NCBI RefSeq assembly: GCF_046197875.1
Contig: NZ_CP166991.1
Coordinates: forward strand, 372,001 to 436,000
DNA: 64,000 nucleotides
Direction of reading: 5' to 3'
Source: Methanobrevibacter_A acididurans
Lineage (GTDB): Archaea; Methanobacteriota; Methanobacteria; Methanobacteriales; Methanobacteriaceae
The notes below the pieces were generated by a model that was not told the DNA's origin, did not search any database, and saw nothing but the letters and a program-made list of their open reading frames with translations. The stretch's first letter is position 1. Each line of letters starts with the position of its first letter. Positions 1 to 8,834 of this stretch are shown piece by piece. The position numbers and the translations under genes are program-made.

Positions 1-1503
1 TACAGGATGATCTAATGTTAAAATCATTATTGCTTCTCCACCAGCAACATCTCTTCCTACTTGCATAATTCCAACATTAACTTTATATTCTCCTAATTTT
101 GTACCAATTAAACCAATAGTTCCTGGAACATCCTTATATTTTGCAATAAACATGTTTCCTGAAGGTTTAACATCCACCCAATATTCGTTAACTTTAACGA
201 TTTTAGGTTCATGTATAAATGTTCCTTCTGCAGAAAAACTGTCTTTACTACTTTTAGCTCGAACTTTAACTAAAGAATCGTAACCTTTAGCATTATCTGT
301 TTTCCCTTCAGTAATTTTAATTCCTCTTGTTTTTGCCATGTTTAAAGAGTTCACTGTATTTACTGAACTGTTTAAAATTGAATCAAGAATACCTTTTAAA
401 ACACATCTTCCGAGTATGTCTTGGTTTTGAAGACTTGCTAATTCACCACAGTAAATTATTTCTACTTCTTTTACTTTTCCTTTTAATGATTGGGAAATAA
501 AACTTCCTAAACGTTCACAAACTTCCATGTAAGGTTTGAGTTCATTTTTAAGTCTGTTATCTATTCTTGGTAAATTGATAACATTTTTAGGAGTTTTTCC
601 TTTATTTAAATCTATAATTTCTTCAGCTACAATAATAGCTGCACCTTTTTGAGCTTCTTTAGTGGATGCTGCAATATGTGGAGTTAAAACAATATTATCT
701 AAAGTTGTTAACTTATTATCTTTAGGAGGTTCATTTTCATAAACATCTAAAGCAGCTCCTCCAATTTTATTTTCACTTAAAGCTGTGTATAAAGCTTCTT
801 CATCAATAATTCCACCACGAGCACAATTAACAATGAATGCATTTTCTTTCATTAAATCAAATTGTTCATCGCTTATAGAATGTTTAGTTTCTTCAGTTAA
901 AGGAACATGGATTGTTATGAAGTCAGCATTTTTAAGAACAGTGTTTAAATCGGTTAATCTTACACCCATTTGTTCTGCAACATCATCCGGTAAATAAGGA
1001 TCATATACTATTGCATCCATTTCAAAAGCTTTACAACGGTTTACAACTTGGGAACCAATTCTACCCATTCCGATAACACCTAAAGTTTTTCCTCTAAGTT
1101 CAACTCCCATAAATTTCTTCTTTTCCCATTTATTATCTTTAACAGATTTATCAGCAATAGCAATTTTACGAGCCATAGCTAATAATAATCCCATAGTATG
1201 TTCAGCAACAGTAATACTAGTGGATTCTGGGGAGTTAACAACCATAACACCATTTTCTGTAGCAGCATCAATGTCTATATTATCCACACCAACACCAGCT
1301 CTTGCAATAATCTTTAAATTGTCAGCAGCTTCAATAACTTCCTTAGTCATCTTAGTTCTACTTCTAACAACAATTCCATCAAAATCTTTAATAGTAGCTA
1401 CTAATTCTTCAGGAGATATAGTTGTATTAACAACAACATCCATCTCATTTTTTAACATAGCTATTCCATCTTCATTAATTGCATCTGCAACAAGAACTTT
1501 CAT
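1..1503 (-). CDS. serA: D-3-phosphoglycerate dehydrogenase, C-terminus cut by window edge
   Basis: First step of serine synthesis: oxidises 3-phosphoglycerate to 3-phosphohydroxypyruvate with NAD. About 501 residues are visible. They start MKVLVADAIN, carry the dinucleotide motif GMGRIG near residues 145-150, then NCARGG and LTPHIAAST, which surround the catalytic Arg and His. A long intervening domain is followed by the start of an ACT regulatory domain (KDVPGTIGLIG) at the window edge. The full family length is about 525, so some 20 C-terminal residues lie outside. A second in-frame ATG 9 nt upstream (1512) sits only 3 nt from GGAG, so 1503 is preferred. The ACT domain suggests allosteric control by serine, as known for the family. 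Confidence 0.93.
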   Translation of the reverse strand, partial: MKVLVADAINEDGIAMLKNEMDVVVNTTISPEELVATIKDFDGIVVRSRTKMTKEVIEAADNLKIIARAGVGVDNIDIDAATENGVMVVNSPESTSITVAEHTMGLLLAMARKIAIADKSVKDNKWEKKKFMGVELRGKTLGVIGMGRIGSQVVNRCKAFEMDAIVYDPYLPDDVAEQMGVRLTDLNTVLKNADFITIHVPLTEETKHSISDEQFDLMKENAFIVNCARGGIIDEEALYTALSENKIGGAALDVYENEPPKDNKLTTLDNIVLTPHIAASTKEAQKGAAIIVAEEIIDLNKGKTPKNVINLPRIDNRLKNELKPYMEVCERLGSFISQSLKGKVKEVEIIYCGELASLQNQDILGRCVLKGILDSILNSSVNTVNSLNMAKTRGIKITEGKTDNAKGYDSLVKVRAKSSKDSFSAEGTFIHEPKIVKVNEYWVDVKPSGNMFIAKYKDVPGTIGLIGTKLGEYKVNVGIMQVGRDVAGGEAIMILTLDHPV

Positions 1504-1512
1504 TTTTTTCAT

Positions 1513-1827
1513 TCTCTCCTATATTAATTATTTAAAATAAATTACTTTTATAATACCTAAATAAAATTAATTTTTTTATTAATTAAAAAAACCTTTTAAC
1601 AAAATTTTTCTCTATAAAGTTTTACATTAACTATAAAAAATATTTTTTCACACTATTTTCCTATTAATAAAAATTTTATATATTTTTTTATAAAAATTTA
1701 TAAACTTTTTAAATCATATTATTCTTAATGATTTTTGAATAAAATAAATTTTTAGAATTAAAAAGGTTGTAATTAATTATAATACAACTTTAGTTTAATC
1801 TAATATTTAAAAATTATTATAAAAAAA
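1513..1827. other. AT-rich intergenic region between serA and the YbjQ pair
   Basis: About 315 nt between divergent genes. It is nearly all A/T with several TATA-like stretches (for example around 1680-1705) that could serve either side. I see no ORF, no GC-rich RNA-like island and no clear long inverted repeat. Confidence 0.4.
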
Positions 1828-1834
1828 GAGGTGA
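1828..1834 (+). promoter_or_regulatory. Ribosome binding site GAGGTGA
   Basis: A strong match to the complement of the archaeal 16S 3' end, 6 nt before the ATG at 1841. The second YbjQ copy has the same AGGTGAAAAATT leader at 2201, so the duplication includes the ribosome site. Confidence 0.6.
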
Positions 1835-2017
1835 AAAATTATGGTTTCAATTGATGAGTTTCCAATTTCTTCTGCTAATTACCTTCCGGGTTTTAAAGTT
1901 GTTGAATCTAAAGGTTTTGTTTATGGTTTAACTGTTAGAAGTCGTGGTGTTGGTGGAAATGTTACTGCAGGTGTTAGATCTTTATTTGGTGGAGAAATTA
2001 AAGAATATGTTAAAATG
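1829..2017 (+). repeat. Tandem direct repeat, copy 1 (ribosome site and 5' half of YbjQ gene)
   Basis: These 189 nt match 2201-2389 at an offset of 372 nt. I count three mismatches: GTT/CTT, GCA/GCG and GTT/GTG. Directly afterwards the two genes diverge strongly, then match again over the last 30 or so coding bases. The sharp boundaries suggest recent gene conversion or a recent partial duplication. Confidence 0.85.
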
Positions 2018-2179
2018 ATGGAAGAAACACGTAATGAAGCATTAGATAGATGTATTGAACACACTAAAGACTTAGGTGGAAATGCAATTATTTCATTAAG
2101 ATTCGATTCTGACAGTATTTCTCAAGATATGCAAGAAGTATTAGCATATGGTACTGCAGTTGTAGTAGAAAAAGAATAA
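1841..2179 (+). CDS. YbjQ/UPF0145 family protein, tandem copy 1
   Basis: 112 residues, a usual length for the YbjQ (UPF0145) family, whose members form small oligomers and have no settled biochemical role. Family signatures are GLTVRSRGVGGN near the N-terminus, DLGGNAIISLRFD in the middle and EVLAYGTAVVVE at the end. The gene follows a strong GAGGTGA site and lies 33 nt before a second copy that shares its first 59 residues except V41L. Two more YbjQ domains occur at 40.4-41.6 kb. No membrane segment or metal-binding Cys cluster is visible. Confidence 0.85.
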   Translation: MVSIDEFPISSANYLPGFKVVESKGFVYGLTVRSRGVGGNVTAGVRSLFGGEIKEYVKMMEETRNEALDRCIEHTKDLGGNAIISLRFDSDSISQDMQEVLAYGTAVVVEKE

Positions 2180-2200
2180 ATTTAAAATAGAATCATGTTA

Positions 2201-2389
2201 AGGTGAAAAATTATGGTTTCAATTGATGAGTTTCCAATTTCTTCTGCTAATTACCTTCCGGGTTTTAAAGTTGTTGAATCTAAAGGTTTTGTTTATGGTT
2301 TAACTGTTAGAAGTCGTGGTGTTGGTGGAAATCTTACTGCGGGTGTTAGATCTTTATTTGGTGGAGAAATTAAAGAATATGTGAAAATG
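2201..2389 (+). repeat. Tandem direct repeat, copy 2
   Basis: Second copy of the 189-nt repeat described at 1829-2017. It covers the ribosome site and roughly the first 59 codons of the second YbjQ gene. Confidence 0.85.
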
Positions 2390-2551
2390 TTACAAGATTC
2401 ACGTGAAGAAGCATTAAATTTATGCATAGAACATGCACAACAATTAGATGCAAATGCTATAATCTCACTAAGATATGATTCTAACAGTATTTTTCAATAT
2501 ATGCAAGAAGTATTAGCATATGGTACTGCAGTAATAATAGAAGAAGAATAA
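2213..2551 (+). CDS. YbjQ/UPF0145 family protein, tandem copy 2
   Basis: 112 residues, same length as the preceding copy. The N-terminal half is almost identical to it, whereas residues from about 60 to 98 differ at many positions (for example DSREEALNLCIEHAQQLDANAIISL) before the shared EVLAYGTAV. It has its own AGGTGA ribosome site and probably shares a transcript with copy 1 and the following aldo/keto-reductase-like gene. Function unknown. The diverged region may specify a different partner or oligomer; that is inference only. Confidence 0.85.
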   Translation: MVSIDEFPISSANYLPGFKVVESKGFVYGLTVRSRGVGGNLTAGVRSLFGGEIKEYVKMLQDSREEALNLCIEHAQQLDANAIISLRYDSNSIFQYMQEVLAYGTAVIIEEE

Positions 2552-2558
2552 TGAGTAG

Positions 2559-3362
2559 GTGTTAACTATTTTCAATGAAAAATTAAAATTCAAAGATAAA
2601 GAAATTTCAAAAACAATTCTTGGAACAGCCACATTCACAGGAGAAACATATTTCGGACATAGATCTCGTTTATATGAATTAGATTTAGAAACTCAACCAG
2701 AAAATATAGCTAAAATAATCCAAAAAGCTTATGATTTAGGTGTAAGATCTATAAACTTAGTTAATCATGAAAATTTATTAAAAGCTTATGATATGGCATG
2801 TGAAAATGGTGTTGAAATGGATGTCATTGCAACAATCGGTAAATCTAATGTGAATTATTTAATGCCTGATTATGAAAAAGCAAAAGAAGTAGATTGGTTA
2901 AGTGATATTCATAAATTAAGTAAATACAATCCAAGTATAATGCTAATAGATGAATTTTTAGTTAACAGTTATGACTGGAAATACCTTGAAAATATGTTAA
3001 ATCAAATAAATAAATTAAACATTTTCAGTGGACTAATAACTTTTTCACCATTTGAAACAACAAAAAAATTATTAGATTCTCCAATAAGAAATGATTTTGA
3101 TTTTTATATGATACCAGTTAATAAATATGGTTATACTATGGATAGTGAATCTTTCTTAAAAGATGATCAAATCAAGTTAACAAAACTATTAAAAGAATTA
3201 GATAAAAAAATAATAATTCAAAAAGCATTAGCAGTAGGTATACTACAACCTAAAGAAGCATTTGAATTCATTAAAAAATTAGAATTCGCTGACATGATAA
3301 CAGTTGGAATAGCTAGTATAAAAGAAGCAGAATCAACATTTAATACTTTAAATAATTTATAA
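2559..3362 (+). CDS. Aldo/keto-reductase-like TIM-barrel protein, unusual start
   Basis: About 267 residues with a predicted alternating beta/alpha pattern and AKR-like phrases: ILGTATFTGETYFG at the N-terminus, YDLGVRSINLVN, LITFSPFE and a C-terminal KALAVGILQP...EFADMITVGIASIKEAE, typical of the last strands of the barrel. The catalytic Tyr of true aldo/keto reductases is not evident, so substrate and activity are unknown. The only standard in-frame start is GTG at 2559, but that GTG is part of the ribosome site TAGGTG. With normal spacing the start would be ATT at 2568 (FNEKLKF...). An in-frame TAG lies just upstream. Confidence 0.65.
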   Translation: MLTIFNEKLKFKDKEISKTILGTATFTGETYFGHRSRLYELDLETQPENIAKIIQKAYDLGVRSINLVNHENLLKAYDMACENGVEMDVIATIGKSNVNYLMPDYEKAKEVDWLSDIHKLSKYNPSIMLIDEFLVNSYDWKYLENMLNQINKLNIFSGLITFSPFETTKKLLDSPIRNDFDFYMIPVNKYGYTMDSESFLKDDQIKLTKLLKELDKKIIIQKALAVGILQPKEAFEFIKKLEFADMITVGIASIKEAESTFNTLNNL

Positions 3363-3378
3363 TATATTATTTTTTTTT

Positions 3379-4341
3379 TTAATTATCTCTTCTTTCTTTA
3401 ACTATTTTTAAAAATTCAGCAGAATCTCCAACTTCTTTCATTTCCCAAGATTTAACTACAGGTATACCATCTAGTGATTCACCAATTTTCTTATTATTCA
3501 CTATGAAAAAAGAGTCAGATAATGTAATTAAAGATAAATCTTTTAAAGTTATTGCCATTTTTTTAAGTGTTTTTGAATTCCGATTATTCTCTAAATTAGT
3601 AATTAAGGGGTTATTTGGATTAATTTTAGGATTATTTAATTTAGCTAAAGCATCAAAAGGACTTTTTTCTGTTGAAACTATTCCAAAACCTAATTTAGCT
3701 AAATCTTTCACACGATTATCATTAGTAGATAAGTCAGCTTTTAATTTTATCTCTTCATCATTTTTATATGGTTTGAATAAGTCAATATCTAATGTTATTT
3801 TTGTGTTTAAAATATCTTCTAAAGCCATTGCTGTTTCAGTATTCGCTCTAACTTTACCATTCTCATATTTATACATTGTAGCACGTGAAACATGAGCTAA
3901 ATCAGCTAAATCTTTTAGGGATAAAGAATATTCTTCACGATATTCTTTTAAAACATTTCCATTAATTTGAACATAATACCCTCCACGATCTGCTAAAATT
4001 TCAGGGTATTCATCATACATAATCATATTTTTAAGAGTTTGAACACCTATTGTAGGAATACCATGTCTTTCATAAACAACATCTTCTTCAAGAAGATGAT
4101 TTTTACTTTTTAAACCAACAAGTATAGGTGAAGCTAAAAAAGAATTAGATAATCCTCTAATTTCTTCAACATGCGCTTCATTAACACTATCAACATTTAT
4201 AAGGATTTTTAACATTAATAATAATGCTTTTTTACGAGCAATCATATCAAAACAACTATGTTCATAAATATGAGATGTTTCAAATCCTTCATTAATTAAT
4301 AGTTGATGTATCCCTTGTATCAATTGAGCCCTATTATTCAT
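3379..4341 (-). CDS. HTH-type transcriptional regulator (archaeal XRE family, long form)
   Basis: 320 residues. The N-terminal part (1-125) is an alpha/beta domain of the kind found in archaeal putative HTH regulators. A Cro/C1-type helix-turn-helix follows at about 129-182 (YSLSLKDLADLAHVSRATMYKYENGKVRAN), then a C-terminal domain of unknown function. The architecture matches conserved euryarchaeal 'putative HTH-type transcriptional regulatory proteins'. It is divergent from tiaS across 150 nt, and convergent with the aldo/keto-reductase-like gene across a T-rich run at 3369-3378. Target genes cannot be read from the sequence. Confidence 0.82.
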   Translation of the reverse strand: MNNRAQLIQGIHQLLINEGFETSHIYEHSCFDMIARKKALLLMLKILINVDSVNEAHVEEIRGLSNSFLASPILVGLKSKNHLLEEDVVYERHGIPTIGVQTLKNMIMYDEYPEILADRGGYYVQINGNVLKEYREEYSLSLKDLADLAHVSRATMYKYENGKVRANTETAMALEDILNTKITLDIDLFKPYKNDEEIKLKADLSTNDNRVKDLAKLGFGIVSTEKSPFDALAKLNNPKINPNNPLITNLENNRNSKTLKKMAITLKDLSLITLSDSFFIVNNKKIGESLDGIPVVKSWEMKEVGDSAEFLKIVKERRDN

Positions 4342-4490
4342 AGATAATTACCTCAGTATAAAATCTTAAATAATTTTTTTATCCAGTTTAAACTAATTAA
4401 TATATTTAAATAAGAAAATATTAATTATTATAATATATTATATATTTTGGAAACTATATAATAATTATTATAAATTATTTTTTCTTGTAG

Positions 4491-5759
4491 GTGATTTTTA
4501 TAAAATTTCTTCATATAGGTATAGATGATACTGACTCTCCAAATGGAATGTGCACAACTTATTTAGGTGCTAAAATAATCGACGAATTAAAAGAAAACAA
4601 AATTGAAATAGAAGGTTTTCCAAGATTAATTAGATTAAATCCATTTGCCCGATTTAAAACTAGAGGAAATGGTGCAATACACTTCAAAATTCCATATGAA
4701 GGTACAGATATTAATTTTGTTAAAGAATTAATTTTAAAAACTGTTTCAGATTTAGCAATGTTTGATTGTGACAACACTAATCCTGGTGTTGTATTTTACA
4801 GTGGTGAAATAACTCCTGAAATGATTGATTACTCTTATAAAGCTATTCATTCAGTTATTACAATTAAGGAAGCTGAAAATTTTGCTAAAAAAATTGGTGC
4901 AGATATTTATAAATTTAAAAAAGGAAGAGGAATAATTGGATCTCTTGCTGCAATAGGATGTCCATTGAAAGATTATACCTATGAATTATTAGCTTACAGG
5001 GTACCTGAAAATTATGGTACTAAACGTGCAATTGATTATGATTCAGTGATTGAAATGGATAAAAAAACTTTTCCTGATACTTTTGAAAATTATGATAAAG
5101 CTGAAGATTATATTGCCATTGAACCAAAAACTCCATGTCCTGTAATGTATGGAATTCGTAGTAACTCTCCAGATACATTATTATTAGCGAAAAAGATTGT
5201 TAAATTAAATGAACCTATTGAAAGGTTTAGAATTTATTTAACCAATCAACATACAGACATGCATGTTGAAAAAGCGAAAAAAATTGAGGACATGAAACAA
5301 TATAGTTGTTATATTATTCAAGGTAAAGTTAAAAATAAACCTAAAATAATTGAAGGCGGCCATATGTTTTTCAATTTATATGATGAATCTGGAGAAATAG
5401 CATGTGGGGCATATGAGCCAACAAAAGATTTTCGTAAGGTTGTTAAAAAATTATTGCCTGAAGACATAGTTAAACTTTATGGTGGAATAGGGGAGCACGG
5501 AACATTCAATATAGAGAAATTTCAAGTAATTAAATTAATAGATGTTGAATATAAAAACCCAAAATGTAAATGTGGAAAAAGAATGACTTCTGCAGGTAAA
5601 AATAAAGGTTTTAAATGTAAAAAATGTGGAAATAAGATTAGTTCAAATCAAAAAATCCCCGAAACAATTTCACGTTCCCTTGTTGAAGGTAAATTCTATG
5701 AAACACCTATTTCTGCACGAAGACACTTAGCTAAACCAATTGTTAGAATGAATTTATAA
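4491..5759 (+). CDS. tiaS: tRNA(Ile2) 2-agmatinylcytidine synthetase TiaS
   Basis: Modifies C34 of tRNA-Ile2 (CAU) to agmatidine using ATP and agmatine, so the tRNA reads AUA. About 420 residues. The N-terminal GIDDTDSPNGMCTTYLG signature is followed by the kinase-like domain (KKGRGIIGSLAAIGCP), an OB-fold (about 280-345) and a C-terminal zinc ribbon with CKCG and CKKCG near 355-378. The standard start is GTG at 4491, but that GTG is the end of the ribosome site AGGTGA. With normal spacing the start is ATA at 4500, giving (M)KFLHIGIDDTDS, which fits the short lead seen in the family. Agmatine is supplied by PdaD at 53.1-53.6 kb. Confidence 0.93.
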   Translation: MIFIKFLHIGIDDTDSPNGMCTTYLGAKIIDELKENKIEIEGFPRLIRLNPFARFKTRGNGAIHFKIPYEGTDINFVKELILKTVSDLAMFDCDNTNPGVVFYSGEITPEMIDYSYKAIHSVITIKEAENFAKKIGADIYKFKKGRGIIGSLAAIGCPLKDYTYELLAYRVPENYGTKRAIDYDSVIEMDKKTFPDTFENYDKAEDYIAIEPKTPCPVMYGIRSNSPDTLLLAKKIVKLNEPIERFRIYLTNQHTDMHVEKAKKIEDMKQYSCYIIQGKVKNKPKIIEGGHMFFNLYDESGEIACGAYEPTKDFRKVVKKLLPEDIVKLYGGIGEHGTFNIEKFQVIKLIDVEYKNPKCKCGKRMTSAGKNKGFKCKKCGNKISSNQKIPETISRSLVEGKFYETPISARRHLAKPIVRMNL

Positions 5760-5887
5760 TTATTGAAAAAATTAAATACTATTAATTTATAAATTTGAAG
5801 TTAATAAAGAATAATTAATTATAATTTTAAAACTGTAAGATAATATTTTGAACTTCAATAATAAAATGTTTATAATTTTTTCTTACC

Positions 5888-6841
5888 TTGGAAGTGAGAG
5901 TTATATCTGCTAAAAAAGATCAACCACATGAACATGCATTTCGTGAAAAAACGGATAAACAAATTAAAAAGCCTTGGCGGGAATATAAACTTCATATAAC
6001 CGTTTTAATTATATCTATTATTTCCATGTCTATTGGAGTTCAAAAGATTTACTTATCAAAAACAGTAAGTATTGTATTAATGCCTTTACTTTATGCAATG
6101 ATAATTGGTTTAATTCTATATTTAGCTAAACCTATAAAATTCGTTGGTAAAAAGCAATCTAAAATGGCTGAAGGTGCTATGTTAGTTTTTATAGGTCCTT
6201 TACTTGCTAAACTTGCTGTTGCTAGTGGTCAATCTTTATATGTTTTAGCTCAAGTAGGCCCTGCACTTATTTTACAAGAATTAGGTAATTTAGGAACAAT
6301 TTTCTTTGCATTACCTATCGCATTGCTATTAGGATTTAAACGTGAATCAATTGGTATGACAAGTTCAATTTGTCGTGAACCTAATTTAGGGATTATTATA
6401 GATAAATATGGATTTAAATCTCCTGAAGCAAAAGGAGTTTTAGCAGTTTTTGTTATAGGGACTATGATAGGTACAATTTATATTAGTTTTTTAGCAAGTG
6501 TTTGTGCATCTGTTTTACCATTACATCCTTATGCTTTTGCAATGGCAAGTGGTATTGGAAGTGCGAGTATGAATGCGGCAGCAATTTCTCCACTTGTTTA
6601 TATGTATCCTAATATGGCCAATACATTATTAGCATTTGCAGGTTTCAGTAATTTATTATCTTTTTGTTTTGGAATATATGCAAGTATATTTTTAGGAATT
6701 CCTTTAACAGAATATTTATACAAACATTTAGAACCTATAATTGGAAGAAATGTGCCAGATGTTTTATCTTCAATATCATTATCTTCTAAAGATACTCCAA
6801 ATACTGAATCTTCTGAAGAAAAATCTATAGGGGATGATTAA
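5888..6841 (+). CDS. DUF3100-type polytopic membrane protein (probable transporter subunit)
   Basis: 317 residues. A polar N-terminus of about 35 residues precedes some 8-9 hydrophobic segments. Recognisable stretches are AEGAMLVFIGPLLAKLAVASGQ, ICREPNLGIIIDKYG and AMASGIGSASMNAAA, which I associate with the DUF3100 family. The Gly/Ser/Ala-rich MASGIGSASMNAAA segment resembles the re-entrant loops of secondary carboxylate carriers, but transport is inferred. It is followed after 2 nt by a small membrane protein, and then by genes for carboxylic-acid enzymes. The start is uncertain: TTG 5888, GTG 5894 and ATA 5903 are all in frame after a weak GGAAGTGAG site. Confidence 0.7.
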   Translation: MEVRVISAKKDQPHEHAFREKTDKQIKKPWREYKLHITVLIISIISMSIGVQKIYLSKTVSIVLMPLLYAMIIGLILYLAKPIKFVGKKQSKMAEGAMLVFIGPLLAKLAVASGQSLYVLAQVGPALILQELGNLGTIFFALPIALLLGFKRESIGMTSSICREPNLGIIIDKYGFKSPEAKGVLAVFVIGTMIGTIYISFLASVCASVLPLHPYAFAMASGIGSASMNAAAISPLVYMYPNMANTLLAFAGFSNLLSFCFGIYASIFLGIPLTEYLYKHLEPIIGRNVPDVLSSISLSSKDTPNTESSEEKSIGDD

Positions 6842-6843
6842 AA

Positions 6844-7326
6844 ATGTCATTTGATCCAGATCCAAAAGTTATAACTTTTAAAAGAGTATTATATTGGATT
6901 TTATTATTATTGATATTTTCAATCATTACTGTAATAGCAAATTATGTAGGTTATAAACATCCAATGAGTGAAGCACTTATGGGAATGTTTATTTTATCAG
7001 GTATTACATTAGTTGGGCTTTTAATGGAGAGACTCTTACCATATCAAATTTCAAACATTATTTATATAAGTATTATAGGATGTATACTTGCATTACCATT
7101 TGTACCAACATCTGGATTTGTAACTTACTATGTTTCTAAAGTTGATTTAATCTCAATTGTTACAGTATTCCTCGCATATGTAGGTATTGGAATCGGTAGA
7201 GATTGGAAAGACTTTAAACGTATTGGATGGAGAGGAGTTATTGTAACAATATTCGTAATTTCAGGGACTTATATATGTTCTGCAACCGTAGCTCAAATAG
7301 TATTAATCTTAACTGGTGCAATTTAA
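6844..7326 (+). CDS. Small polytopic membrane protein paired with DUF3100
   Basis: 160 residues with about five hydrophobic helices (around 15-35, 45-65, 70-88, 98-115 and 130-155). It starts 2 nt after the preceding gene, so the two are surely co-translated and probably form one membrane complex. YVGIGIGRDWKDFKRIGWRGVIV near the C-terminus is reminiscent of small subunits of two-part permeases such as LrgA/LrgB-like systems, but I cannot assign the family with confidence. Likely role: second half of a transporter for the substrate of the downstream enzymes. Confidence 0.6.
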   Translation: MSFDPDPKVITFKRVLYWILLLLIFSIITVIANYVGYKHPMSEALMGMFILSGITLVGLLMERLLPYQISNIIYISIIGCILALPFVPTSGFVTYYVSKVDLISIVTVFLAYVGIGIGRDWKDFKRIGWRGVIVTIFVISGTYICSATVAQIVLILTGAI

Positions 7327-7395
7327 AATATTTTTCTTATAAATTAATTTTTTACACTTTTTTTTTATTTAAATAAATTAAATGAGAATTTAATA

Positions 7396-8820
7396 ATGAT
7401 TGTTGAAAAAATTTCAGATTTTATTTTAGAAACAAATTATGAAAACATATCTAAAAAGGATATTGAATTAATTAAGTTATGTTTTTTAGATTATTTAGCT
7501 GTAACAATTAAAGGTATTAATCAAACTCCTACTAAATATCTTATAAAAACTTTAAATGAATTAAATTATCCATTTTCTAATTCTAAACAATTTCAAGATT
7601 CTTGTAAAGTCATAGGGTATGATAATTCTTATTTTAATACATTAAATGCAGGTTTTATTAATGGAGTTTCAGCCCATGTTTTAGAATTAGATGATGGTCA
7701 TAGACTTGCACAATTACATCCTGGAGCAGTAGTATTTTCAACAGCTTTAGCAGTTTCACAATCAACTGATTCAAGTTCAAAAGAATTTTTGGGATCTGTT
7801 ATAATAGGTTATGAAATATCAATAACTTTAGGAAAATTAGTAAATCCTAATCATAGGAATCAAGGATTTCATTCTACTGGAACAATAGGGGCTATAGCTG
7901 CAGGTGCAACAGCATCTAAATTACTGAAATTAAATAAATTTCAAATCATCTCTGCTTTAGGACTTTCAGGAACACAATCTTCAGGACTTTTAGAATCAGA
8001 TCATCAAGGAAGTATGGGAAAAGTTTTACATGTAGGTAAAGCCGTTACAAATGGTATTTTAGCAGCTTACCTTGCAAAAAATGGTTTCACTGGTACAGAA
8101 TCAATAATTGACGGGGATGAAGGATTTATTCGTGCTATGTCAACTAAAACTGTAATAAATCATGATTTATTAAATGATTATATAAATGAAAACTTAAAAA
8201 AATCCCATATAAATGAAGTTTATCATAAAAAATATCCATTCTGTAGACATATTCACTCTACAATAGATTCTATATTTAAATTAAAGAATCAATTAAATCA
8301 CGATAAAATAAACATAAATCAAATAGATAAAGTTATAGTTAATACATATAAAATAGCAGCAGAACATAACAATTATAATCCTCTTAATAAACAAGATTTA
8401 AAACAATCATTACCCTTTGCAGTAGCAATAGCCTTAATTTATGGCAATGTAAATATAGATCTAATTGATTCTTTAATTAAAAAAGACTTATTAACTCCAA
8501 ATGAAAGTGAAAACCTTGAAGAAATTAATAATATAAAAAATTTATTAAATAAAATAATAATTATAAATAATGAAAATTTAACTAATTTGTTTCCAGAAAA
8601 GAGACCTGCAAATGTAAAAATTGTAGTAAATACAAAACTTAATAATAAAATATTTGAAGATGAAACTTATTTTCCATTAGGAGAAGCTGAAAATCCTTTA
8701 ACTAAAATGGATATTTTAAAAAAATTTAAGATATTAAATCCTAATTATGATATGGAAAAACTTAAAATCATTGAAAATATGGAAGATTATAAACTTAATG
8801 AATTATTAAAAATTATTTAA
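7396..8820 (+). CDS. MmgE/PrpD family protein
   Basis: 474 residues. The family contains 2-methylcitrate dehydratase, cis-aconitate decarboxylase and iminodisuccinate epimerase. Signatures are SAHVLELDDGHRLAQLHPGA near 98-117, GFHSTGTIGAIAAGATASKLLKL near 155-177 and KYPFCRHIHSTID near 280, matching conserved His, Asp and Lys blocks of the fold. The substrate is probably a substituted di- or tricarboxylate, but the reaction (dehydration, decarboxylation or epimerisation) cannot be chosen from sequence. It is the first enzyme of a run of four carboxylic-acid genes. The ribosome site is weak (ATGAGA). Confidence 0.87.
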   Translation: MIVEKISDFILETNYENISKKDIELIKLCFLDYLAVTIKGINQTPTKYLIKTLNELNYPFSNSKQFQDSCKVIGYDNSYFNTLNAGFINGVSAHVLELDDGHRLAQLHPGAVVFSTALAVSQSTDSSSKEFLGSVIIGYEISITLGKLVNPNHRNQGFHSTGTIGAIAAGATASKLLKLNKFQIISALGLSGTQSSGLLESDHQGSMGKVLHVGKAVTNGILAAYLAKNGFTGTESIIDGDEGFIRAMSTKTVINHDLLNDYINENLKKSHINEVYHKKYPFCRHIHSTIDSIFKLKNQLNHDKININQIDKVIVNTYKIAAEHNNYNPLNKQDLKQSLPFAVAIALIYGNVNIDLIDSLIKKDLLTPNESENLEEINNIKNLLNKIIIINNENLTNLFPEKRPANVKIVVNTKLNNKIFEDETYFPLGEAENPLTKMDILKKFKILNPNYDMEKLKIIENMEDYKLNELLKII

Positions 8821-8834
8821 AAGGTATATAGCTT

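Noticed and set aside
4423..4472. AT-rich near-palindromes and a repeated AATTATTATAA between the HTH regulator gene and tiaS, possibly an operator.
   Set aside because: Made of A and T only; such symmetry is expected by chance here and no GC-bearing core supports it.
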